A DNA stretch of 64,000 bases from Pocillopora verrucosa. Taxonomy: Eukaryota; Cnidaria; Anthozoa; Scleractinia; Pocilloporidae. Of the stretch, positions 13,601 to 23,900 are shown piece by piece. Position 1 is the first letter of the stretch, and every line of letters starts with the position of its first letter. The stretch lies in assembly GCF_036669915.1 (NCBI RefSeq), contig NC_089319.1:15762770-15826769 (forward strand). Reading direction: 5' to 3'. Both the position numbers and the translations under genes were made by a program. The notes beneath the pieces were generated by a model. That model was not told the DNA's origin. It ran no database searches and saw nothing but the letters and a program-made list of their open reading frames with translations.

Positions 13601-15447
13601 GTTTTCATATTCTCCATACTGTTCTGTAAACATTTCCTAAGGTGCTGACAAAGAGAATTTGTGTAACAATCAAAAGCTTCTTTTCTTTACCATTTCTTTT
13701 ATTCTCATGATCTAAACCTTTGATTCAACAATGATAAAGTAAGGAGAAATATGCTGTCAGTCACTATTAGGAGTTAGGGGTTAAAAGATTCCCTGCATAC
13801 TGTTTCAATCAATGATCTGATCATTTCCTTTATTCACATAATTTTATTGTGTGATTCTGGAGAGATGGTGTAAGGAGAAATTAGATGCTAGTCACTGTAG
13901 GTGGTCAAAGGGTTACCCTAGTTTTTGGTTATAAGGTGCATGGTTTTTTCAAGTTATGAGTATCTACTGCTGTGTACATACTCGTGTGTCCCAATTTGTT
14001 CTTAACTCTCAGTGCTTTTGGATGCCAACAATATCACAACAGAAGCTGAGCTTTGGTCATGTTACATTTTGCGCAAGTCATGTTATGTCTTGGATCTCTT
14101 TGCCAGACCGTGTGTTTTAAGTTTCAAGCAAATCTTGGTAATGCTCAAAATGTGAGTATTAATTTCAGTCCTTTATGTAAATTAAATTTCATTGTTTAGC
14201 ATAGGAGGAGAGTACTTTTTTGTTTACTCAATTAGTTTATATTTAATTATTATATGAAAAAGTTTTTTTTTTTCTCTTTGGTTTTTGATTTGCTGCTTGA
14301 TGTTTCAGAATTTTAGAAGCTTTGATCAAGATTGAAAAGACAGGGTGCAAGTACTTTGATAACATGCTATCAGTTGTTTCCACAATGCTGCACACTTACC
14401 AGGACAAACATCAGGTTACAATACCCTGGTATGACTCTCAAATTTTGTGTATAAGTTATGACCTCCCATGGAGATTTTTCGAGGGAATTAAGGCTGACCA
14501 CCTCCTTTCTCCACAATTTGGAAATTACACCATTGCTTCATGTTTCTTCGCAAACTTCTTATTTGAATTTTAAATTGATTGCCAGAGACAGCCGCATTAG
14601 CTGTTAGGCTCCATTTCCTTCAACTTTCTAACTCCAAGAAGTGATTAACATGTCACTTCTTCCTGTGATATCCATCCATTATACAAAGAAAAGGTAATGA
14701 GAATACTCAAGGGTGGGGGGCTTTTATCTTGATCTCACTCCAAATTCTCAACACCAATTTACAGGGAAATGTGTAGCACCTTGAGGGTAGAATTAACAAT
14801 CAGATCTTGGGAGTTGATTGGTTAAGATACAACAAATCTAAATATTTATTATTTTAAACCTTGATAAATTTCAGATAGTACTTCACTTTCAATCAATTTT
14901 ACCTGTGATCAGAGATGTTGCTGAGCTATAGTTGTTATCATTCTCTTAGGAAATCTACATCTTTTTTGAATTTGACGGAAGAATCAACAGATGGTAAGAT
15001 ATACTTCTTACACCATGGTTATTTTGTTTCTGAAAAACCTTTTGTTGAACAACTTCAGCAGGATGCCATGTACTATTATAATAATACTTAACAAATAAAA
15101 ATCATTAAATTTACCTTTCACTTCCACACATAATTATAATTATATCTTCAACAGGTGGAGAATCATCACTTATTTTATACAGCCAGATTGAAAAAGATGT
15201 TATCTCTGATGCCATTGAAGGACCAAGTACTGCTTATCACAATGAACCAAGCATCTTGGTTAAAGAATTCCAAGAGAGTTTTAATGAAAACATGGATATA
15301 ACTGAATATCCTATTAACCATAGTGAGACAAGCAAAGAACAGAAAGACAAGGATAATGACAAGGGGACCACCTCTTCTGTTGTTAGTTATGATGACGATA
15401 GCATGGATGTTGAGAGCAACGATGAGTATGTGATTCTTACCAGCTGA
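10603..15447 (+). CDS. PNPLA2: ATGL-type patatin-like triacylglycerol lipase, paralogue 2
   Basis: Exons: 10603-11025, 11979-12044, 12409-12682, 13325-13546, 14013-14151, 14309-14428, 14950-14993, 15155-15447, giving 526 aa. Catalytic features are intact: GCGFLG at 13-18, GASAG with S46, and DGG with D167. Exons 2, 3 and 5 have the same lengths as in paralogue 1 (66, 274, 139 bp) and all shared introns keep the same phase, so the pair arose by tandem gene duplication. Differences: two extra residues near the end of exon 1, one extra codon in exon 6, and an additional intron (14994-15154) splitting the acidic C-terminal tail, which in paralogue 1 is one exon. The tail after about residue 400 has diverged strongly, suggesting changed regulation or droplet targeting while catalysis is retained (inference). 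Start context AACATGT is good. A candidate poly(A) signal GAATAAA lies near 15947. Confidence 0.92.
11686..11800 (-). repeat. Partial reverse copy of the TTAACCCTTT MITE family
   Basis: In intron 1 of lipase paralogue 2, CTAATTTCTCCTTACAATAT and the following ATTAAGGTCACAAG match the reverse complement of the 3' half of the family member at 38196-38406. Confidence 0.5.
13593..13915 (+). repeat. MITE-family copy followed by a second 3'-half copy
   Basis: In intron 4 of lipase paralogue 2, one family member (13593-13789) ends in GGGGTTAAAAG. It is followed directly by a second 3' half (about 13790-13915) with the same ATGATCTGATCATTTCC... and AAGGAGAAATTAGATGCTAG signatures, ending in CAAAGGGTTA. 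This is either a nested insertion or a local partial duplication. Confidence 0.6.
14622..14830 (+). repeat. Dispersed repeat, second family
   Basis: This intronic segment of lipase paralogue 2 matches 31133-31342 (in a POLD1 intron) throughout. Both start CTAACTCC...GATTAACATGT, share AATGAGAATACTCAA, and end GAATTAACAATCAGATCTTG. Two copies of about 210 bp in the same orientation identify it as a dispersed non-autonomous repeat; the class is not evident. Confidence 0.6.
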
Positions 15448-16264
15448 ATGAACAAAAATTTGGGTTTAAGCAATATCCTGTTTATAGTAGACGACAAAAG
15501 CACCAACAGCAGAAAATATAATTTATGAACAATGAGATTAAGAATTCCTTTGAGAGGGGCTGATTATCCTTTTACAATAAGACAGAAATATTTATTCAGT
15601 TTATAGAATGACTTCTGGTTTTCCCTGTTCACACAGAAATGTAAAATCTTTGGGAAAGAAGTGTTCTCTAAATTTATATTTCTAACCCATAATTTTGTGA
15701 GGTAACGTGACTTGTGCTTGTGCTAATTAAAAGGATTCTTCTATAAAGCCAGGGTTATACTTATTATAAACTGTAAATAAATCAAAATAAAGACTATGTA
15801 TTTGAAATGGCCATTGTATATAGAAAAGTAAATCATCCTTTGAAAAGAAAGTGTTGTGACAGTATTTTTGAACAAAATGTTTGTCTTTGTTCAGGCTATT
15901 ATGCTGAGGTAGAATATAGTAGTTGAATAACAGTACTGGAATAATGTGAATAAATTTTTGTGACTTTCCTTTCAATTGAGTGATGTGATTATTTATAATA
16001 GGTCTGATATTGTAACTTATATTTTTCCGAGAAGTAAAAAAGTAACATGATGATAATTGGAAGGTTGGGGTGGGGGGGTTGATGTGCATGTGATCACCCT
16101 TTGCTATGAAAAATAATAATTTTTATGAGTAAAACATTCCAGAATGTTATTACCACATATAAAAGGCTAGTATGTTATCCCCTTCTCTCCCCAGATATCA
16201 ACCTGGTTTGCTTACTCATAAAGTGCTCCAAGCAGGAATCATTTGCCATCCTTAACCATACTTA

Positions 16265-16980
16265 GGGCCTATTTACATGGAGGTAGGGGACCCCAGGCCC
16301 AGGTTGGTGAGGTAACCCGCCTAACCGTGGTTGAAAAATAAAACGTGTTTACATGCAATCTTGCAACCCCGGGGTGCTGGGGTGAGGTTTCTTGAGGTTG
16401 TCATTACGCTTGCAATTAAGGAGTTTGAGCAGAGGCATCCCAAGCTCACATCTTGAAAAAGACGAAGGATTAATTCTCAGGCACATATGTATTTATTCCT
16501 GAAAGTGTCATGTGTTGTGTTACACGGTGTTTGGTTTTGCAAGTAACTGTTGACTTAATACATTATACGGATCAGTTTGGGAAACCAAATGTAGTTGATT
16601 TACAATGCTAAATATTCCAAAATGTGAACATTTTACACTCCTTGTGTGTCTGTTGCAGTTTCTGATGATTTCTGCCATGAGACAGACAGGAAATGTACAA
16701 AGTTTTAAAACATACATGTTTCGCTTTTGAGCTTTTTGTCATGAATGCGACCCCTGCTAGGCAGGTTACCCCACCTTGACACATTTACATGGCAAATTGT
16801 CACCCTGGCTGACAGGGTTACCCTACCTGGCAGACTGGGCAACCCACCTAGGCAGGTCACCCCAACTATCATATAAACGTGATTGAAATAAAATAAGAAT
16901 TTATATGGACAGGCGGGTTACCCCACTTAGGCAGGTTACCTCACCTACCTGGGGTCCCCCCCCTCCATGTAAACAGGCCC
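16265..16980. mobile_element. PIF/Harbinger-like MITE, 716 bp
   Basis: The left end GGGCCTATTTACATGGAGG and the right end (reverse complement GGGCCTGTTTACATGGAGG) are matching inverted termini. The similarity continues through a GGGACCCCAGG...GGTGAGGTAACC stretch. The element is flanked on both sides by TTA (16262-16264 and 16981-16983), which fits the 3-bp TWA target duplication of PIF/Harbinger transposons. The interior carries several GGCAGGTTACCCCAC-like subrepeats and no transposase, so it is non-autonomous. Confidence 0.82.
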
Positions 16981-17825
16981 TTAACATCTGTAGTCGCAAT
17001 TAGGAAAAACTATTACGGGACCACTATTTGTGTACCTGACCAGACCAATACCAAGCAGTTACCCCTCTCGGTTTCCATTGATAAGTTGGTGTAGCAATCA
17101 AACCATCATTATTAGGTGGTTTCTTGGAGTGTTTCAAGACCTCTTTTAACCTAGGTTACACTCACAATTAATCACAATCAACCGCGTTTCGCGAAAAAGA
17201 ATGTGCGAAACCAGAAAGTACTCCGCCATTTATTTGCAGATGATAAGTATCCATTGTTGTCTATACTTGTTTTTTGTGGGGTGGACAATTCTAGATAGTA
17301 TGCAGCGTGTACTTACCGGTTTTTGTCACAGCCTTCGGCACTCTCTGCGCGCAAGAAAACCCTGAAATTGCAGCAGTCACCAAGAGTGTTCGAACTTCAT
17401 CTTCGCTCTTGTTCACAACTCATTTATTGTTTCCTGAAACAAAGATATTTCATTGTTCACAGAATTTGTTGATCAAAAAACTGCAAATAAATCATATGCA
17501 GGCAACATACTCCACATACTTCATGCATTGTGTAGTCTGTCACTCTTTCAGGAAAAGTACTAATTAACCTTCCACTTCTCTGGGGAGTAGACAAACAAAT
17601 TTGCGCTTCCTTGCCAGGGTGGGGAGGGTTGGAGATTTCACTTCGGATTGTCACAATTCTTTTCAGTCTGGATCACTTATTTGTGTAACATTACACAAAT
17701 AAAGAAAAATACGAATCAGCTGAATTTTGTTTTACGAATTTTCGAAGAAGAGTATTCTCAGTCTCGTGGGGAGTAGGGTTAGGTTGACCGTAATTTAGAA
17801 GTGTTCAGCGGCAATCGCTCAGTTG

Positions 17826-17833
17826 TTCCCGCC
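17826..17833 (+). promoter_or_regulatory. E2F-like site upstream of POLD1
   Basis: TTCCCGCC lies 105-112 bp before the POLD1 start codon. E2F-type sites control many S-phase replication genes in animals, so the position is meaningful, but an 8-mer alone is weak evidence. Confidence 0.4.
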
Positions 17834-17937
17834 ATTTTCAATTTGTACATTGGTTGCACTGGTTGAGGTATACTTTATACGATCTAAAAAACCGTTGTAC
17901 TCGTTCAAGATTTCTCTTTTAGCCAGGTTCAAGCGAC

Positions 17938-20900
17938 ATGGATAACGCTCAAAAACGCAAAGGAAGCGAGGAGGTTGGCAGCTCTGCAAAACGATCCCGC
18001 CATGATGAGGGAAACCCGCGAACCTTCGAAGAAGAGTTGGCTTTGCTCGGTGAAGTCGTGGACAAAGATCCAGCACACAAGTGGTCCAGACCGGCTGCAC
18101 CGAAGTTAAATCCTTCCTCCGAAAGCCTCGTATTTCAGCAGTTGGAGGTGGACAACTACATCGGTTTGTGCCTCTAAGTTTCTTAATAAATACAGTTATT
18201 CTATTGTGAAGGTTGAAACTTTTTTTTGACAGAAAAGGAAGGTTTGTGCAAGCTTATATTTTATCTTTAGATTGGGTTTGATTGGTGAACTTGTTTTACA
18301 TGGTATTGTAAATCATACTGTTTTCGGGTGTTACCGTCTTTGCAAGTGGTCGAGGGTGCAATCCTTCAGCCTGATTTCAATTTGTGTCAGGAATGAAAAA
18401 TGAATGCTATAAAGAAACTAATCATATTATAAATATCAAGATTTCTGTTATGATTCTTCATCGCAGGTAAACCCCTGCAGGGAATGCCAGGGTCCAAGGT
18501 TGGTCCAGTGCCGATAGTTCAGATGTATGGGGTGACAATGGAGGGGAACAGTGTCCTTTGTCATATCCACGGGTTCGTACCATATTTTTACGTCCCAGCT
18601 CCGTCAGGATTTCAGCAGAGTTACTGCAGTGTATTTCGGGATTGTCTTGATAAAGCTGTGTTGGGAGACATGAGATCAAATAAGGATGTTACTCAGGTAG
18701 GTGTCATGTGTTCTATCAGGATATAAAAAGGTAAAAAAAAGGTAAAAAAAGGAAAATAACATTTCATAGGATTTACCTAAGAATATGTGATGTGTTATTC
18801 AAGGGGAATTGCCATACAACTTCGTCTTGCCAGCTCAGGAAAGCAAAAATTACTGTATTTCTATCAATCTGCTATTAAAATCTAGCTATTTACTACAATT
18901 TTCAGATCATGTGTACTAAAGGCACCCGCAGTCAAGTGTACATTAATACCAGCAATTGACACTCAACCAAAATATCGATCGAGTGTGGTTGACACTCGAT
19001 CAACCTGTTGATTGACACTCAGTCGACATATCAGTCAACAGTCGGTCGATAGTCGGTGAATAGAATCCTACTTTTTGCAGACACTTCATTGAGTGTCGAT
19101 CGATACTAACTGTGATCACTCAGTTGACATATCAATCACCACCTAATGGTCAGCTGTCGGCAACATGTCAGTCATCTGTCAATGATATATCGGTACAGCA
19201 AATCATTTTCAGTCTCAGCAGTATCCCTCCTCAAACGGCAGCTATCTTGTCTACTATGCTGTCAGCTAGCTAGTGCTAGGTTGAGTGAGCTATTTCTTAG
19301 ATTTCCTGCAAGAGCAAAAGTTACTTTGAACAGGGTGGTACAGGGTTATTTGAGATGCCTGATTTGAGGGGGAAAAAGCTCGTGATTTGTGAAAAGAGTT
19401 CAATTTCAGTTGTGATGCGTGAATTGATAGCCTCACCTGGGGTCCGTTTCTCGAAACTCCTGAGACTTTCTGGGTCTATTTCGGATGCTGTAATTTCCTA
19501 TGTATCTCAAAGATGAAGACGTTCCCAGGAGTGAAATTTTGCAACAAGTTTGCCTTTTCGTATCTTGAAATCATAGGAAAAGGCCAGCTTTCTAGAATAA
19601 GTGGATTGCAGTTTTTGAAGTGGCTTTTCAGGCCCAGAAAGTTAATGGAACTTTCAAGAAAGATCCATGAACTTCTTGTTTTGCGGACTGTGATTCATGA
19701 ATCATGAGTAAATTTTTGTGAAAACTGAGAATCTAATTGTAACTCGTGATCAATAAACTGTTTTTATATAAGTACTGAGACTTATTCCCGAAATGAGAGT
19801 GATGAAAATAATCATTCAGTTTAGAGTCACAGCCAATAAGTGACACAAATGATGAAATTTCATAGTGAAAAAATATGGTTCACAGCATCTGATTGGAATG
19901 GACGGTGATTAGTGATTGTACATACAAGGAAACCACGTCATTCGTGGCACGAAAACTGGCAAGCTGCATTCAGTTTCAATTCAAGCCGGAAAGATTTGTA
20001 GATATCATTTCGGTTGACAATTTCATTACAGAACAAGACACAAAGAGATGTGATACTTTTGCACACAAAGAAATTTGGGTTTAGCAACTAAGTTCATGTG
20101 GTAAATTGACCATGGTACAAGAATGCGAGAGCTGACATTTTGAGCATTTACCCTAGCCTTTGTCAAAGCGAATTAGGGAATTATGGGTCGTTAGCGGTAT
20201 ATATACTGAACGAAACAAAGAATGAAATATATATTAATTGCCAAGTTTTGATTCAGTTGAGCTGTCATTCAAGGTTGGAGTTTTTTCATTACATTAACAC
20301 AGTTAATTGATTAGTGATCAAAGCTCACACTAGAGGAACCTCGCTCAGCTACCACCGAATCATTGAGACTGAGGCCTTCAGTGGATGTTAGTGATGATTT
20401 GAACTGGACTTTACAAAGGACAGGTTGGATAAGTCCTGTTAGACATACATCCTGGACAAATTAAGTATGTAACATTTAGTGCATTATCATAATTATCCTG
20501 GATAGATCTCTATTTTAACTGATATACTAAGCAATTAAGGGAAGTTCAGCTCATTTAAAAATTGATTGAAAACTTTATCTATGTTTCTATCATTTCCTCA
20601 GAACAGGCAACTCATGAAAGCTTTTTTTTCTCAAGTGTGGGGTGGGGAGGGGGCGGGGGTGTTATTGGCAGTTCCTAGATCCTTAGCTTCTCTTTATCGA
20701 TTAAATGCCTAAGGAGTTTCTTTGTTATTTTCCAGTGTAAAAGCTTCCTGTAGGAAAGAAAGGAAGAAGTCTGACTTCTTCCTTGAATCATTTGATAGGG
20801 CAGCTCAGCAACATAGCTCTATATCTTTGACCAACAGCTTTCCACAACGCTCCCTCTCAGTGGAAACAACTGTGTTGAACTTATCTCTGTCCAAGATTTT

Positions 20901-23900
20901 TAGCTCACAAATTCCAATGAATTCCCTCAGCGTATTTCTGGCCACTCCATATTTCTCCATAGCCTTGGCAAGGGAACACTTTCTCTGTTTCAATATCTTC
21001 AGAACTCCTTCATAACGGGTGTGAATTCCTCCTAGATCCAGGCCTGTCACTATAAGGCGTAACAGAAAGTATCAATGAAATTGTGAATTTAATCTTTCCA
21101 GTCCAATAACTTCCGTTTATGTTGTGTACTTCAAATATCGCAATTCAAATGCAGTACAGTGCAGCTTATTGTGACTATCATGTAATCCTATGAGTTACAC
21201 TATTGGCTACTTTACATCACATGGTTGGATGGTTATCTTGCAATAGCCCCCATCTGCATTGATATTTGTCCTTCGATTATTTCCATCGAAAAGAAGGAAA
21301 GCCAGCGGAAAAAAAATCCAGCTCAAGAGGTTCAAATTTTCATAATTAATTCACAAGGAAGAAAAAGAAACTCTTTTTCTAGAGTCCAGTGTTAGTGACA
21401 TTAAAAAGCCAGTCACAAATGCTGTTCTGGAAAATACAAAAAAGTAAAAAAAATATGCTGTCAACGTCTTTAACTTTATTTAAGTCTCAAATCGTTCTAG
21501 CCAAACACAAGTGCTCTACTAATTGGGGAGACTGTAAATCAAAGAGGGGAAACTGGAGTACCCGGAGAAAAACCTCTCAGAGCAGAGTTGAGAACCAACA
21601 AAATCGATTTGTGTTTCAGCCATAAATCAAAGAGGGGACTGAAAAACTCAGTCCGTCCAGTACAGACCTCGAACTCAGTTAGTAAGAGGTATCTAGTAGT
21701 CAAGTGTGGTGAACCAATCATACCAATGACTAAAATCTGGAAAAAAGCTGGAAAGAGCACCTTAAAATTAGTAGAAATGGCTAAGTTTTGGAGTTATATC
21801 TGAAACACAAAGTGCGCAAGGCCATAAGGGGGAAAAACGAGGATCCGTAACTTACAAAACGGATCAGCAAGACAAGGTTTGTAAGACTAAGAGATACAAT
21901 AATAAACTATTAAGATAAAAAGGTATAAAGGTTGAAAACTAATAAAAGTCAGCCGAGAGTCGACAGTCAATTGGCCGATTAGCCGTCGCGAAAAGGATGC
22001 TGCCGGCCAACACATGAGTCGGTTGCCACTCGACCGACTATTGACCCTTGTCTAGCTAGTGTGGACCATGTGTCGATCGACATATGGACCAATTGTCTAT
22101 TGACACTTGACCGTCAAGTGGATCGCATGTCAACCACACTCGATCGATATGTCAGTTAAGTGTCGATCACTGGTATCAATTGTCACTCGACCACAAGTGC
22201 CTTTAGTACACATGATCCCAATTTTCAACAAAATTAGCCAAAAGGAAGAAGTGTTTTATCTGAATAAGACCCTCCTATTAGTTTTTAACTTTTCCCAACT
22301 GTTCTCCAAGTAATTTTTGATATTATGGTGTAAGGAGATGTTAACCACTTCATTACCCAGGCTGTTCTTGCCGTTGACTGTGAGACAAAGGAGAGTATTT
22401 ATGGATACCATAGCAACAGGAAGATCCCATTCCTTCGCATCACCATGGCACTGCCAAAACTTGTTGCACCAGCTAAACGGATTTTGGAGACTGGCTTTAA
22501 ATGTGCAGATCTCCCAGAAAGAGGATATTCCACTTATGAAAGCAACATTGATTATGAGGCATGTTACAATCTTATTATAACTTTCATTTACTGTTGTAAG
22601 TTTCACCTTTGTAGGAAGATGTATCAATGTAAAATTGTAACCTTAAGGTTTCCCAAAGGGCAGTGAACATCTTTATGTATTTTTTATCAGCCAGGGAATT
22701 TGTTGATAGTTGGTTGCCAAGCTCATCAGAGCTTGCTATACCAGTTTTTACAGTATGAAGGGGTGAGAAGGTTATTGTCCCTCCACTTAGATGGGATTGA
22801 TGCTTTTTCTACATTATCTTTCCAACACTGGTTCTGACCATTTTAAACTCATGCTTGAAGAAGGGGAAAAATCCTGAATGTTGTCTGCTAAACAAACTTT
22901 AACAGTAGAGTGACTCACTCATGAGAAATGTGAGGCTGAAAAAGGGCACCAATTTAGTTAATAACTGTCCTGTTTATTTTTTTTTCTTCTTGTTCTTGTT
23001 TTAAATATGAAAGGTTAGATTCATGGTAGACACAAGTGTTGTGGGCTGTAACTGGATAGAATTACCAGCTGGGAAATACAGAGTGCGTTCACCTTCCATG
23101 GGAGGTAGTGGAAAAAGTGAGGCCCAGCCTGTGTCTCATTGTCAAATCGAAGTGGATGTTGCCTATGATGAGTTCATTAGTCACAGTCCTGAAGGTAATT
23201 AGTCAATTCTAAGTTATTTCCTCTGAAATTATGTACTATACATTAGGGAGGTAATCAGAACCAAAGCAAAATTCTCAATGTGATTGGTTATCACCAGCTC
23301 TATTCGGGTGCTAATTTATGGGATTGCCTACAAGTCAAGTGTTTTCATAGTTTTGATTAATCAGTAACAAGACTGTGTATCTTCCAGTTTTCCTAGCAGT
23401 CATAGTCATAATTAACAGATCAGACTGCTGCTTTGTGGTCATCCTCTGATTACAGCTGGAATTGGACTCCATTCAGTCCCATTACCACTACTGATTGTGA
23501 TTCTCAGAAAACTATGATCACTTAGAATATTTAGGCAATGTTTTTTGTATTATGATCAATTGCACTGGCAGTAAGGGCATGCAAGTAAACTTTTACAGCT
23601 TATTCTTATCCCATGCCTGGTTGACTTGTTGTCCTTGGCCAACTGGCAACAGTTTGTGTAATTTCATACCTCTGACTCTTTAGAAAAAAAGTTGTTTTGT
23701 AATATTCTGATTATAATGGTAAGAGGAACTTTATAGTAATGATTGTAATTGTTGTCATGATTCCTTTTTGTTCAAAGGTGAATGGTCTAAAGTGGCTCCA
23801 GTTCGAATCCTGAGTTTTGACATAGAATGTGCTGGCAGAAAGGGAGTGTTTCCTGAACCAGAGAAAGATTCAGTGATTCAGATTGCAAACATGGTCATAA

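Larger units (their letters stand above)
15448..17937. other. Intergenic region between lipase paralogue 2 and POLD1
   Basis: It starts with the 3' UTR of lipase paralogue 2 (poly(A) candidate near 15947), then holds the MITE at 16265-16980, and ends with the POLD1 promoter. Open frames at 15727-16089 and 17307-17567 are not recognisable proteins. An E2F-type TTCCCGCC lies at 17826-17833, about 110 bp before the POLD1 ATG. Confidence 0.55.
18905..22217. mobile_element. DNA transposon in POLD1 intron 2, about 3.3 kb
   Basis: The left end (18905-18993) and right end (22129-22217) are inverted repeats of about 90 bp whose outer 21 bp are identical (GATCATGTGTACTAAAGGCA...). They are flanked by the same 9-mer CAATTTTCA at 18896-18904 and 22219-22227, a plausible target-site duplication; one extra base separates the right copy from the terminus. 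Inside both ends are degenerate sub-terminal arrays rich in GTCGATCGACACT-like palindromes (to about 19200 and from about 21955). The interior carries a minus-strand exon with a helix-turn-helix-like sequence (20805-21050) and a nested MITE (19438-19668). An 8-9 bp duplication fits hAT, MULE, P or Merlin-like groups; no DDE/RNase-H domain is visible, so I leave the superfamily open. Confidence 0.75.

Noticed and set aside
20106..20180. Independent regulatory element
   Set aside because: It is a degraded member of the CGAAACGTC palindrome family lying inside the intron-2 transposon.
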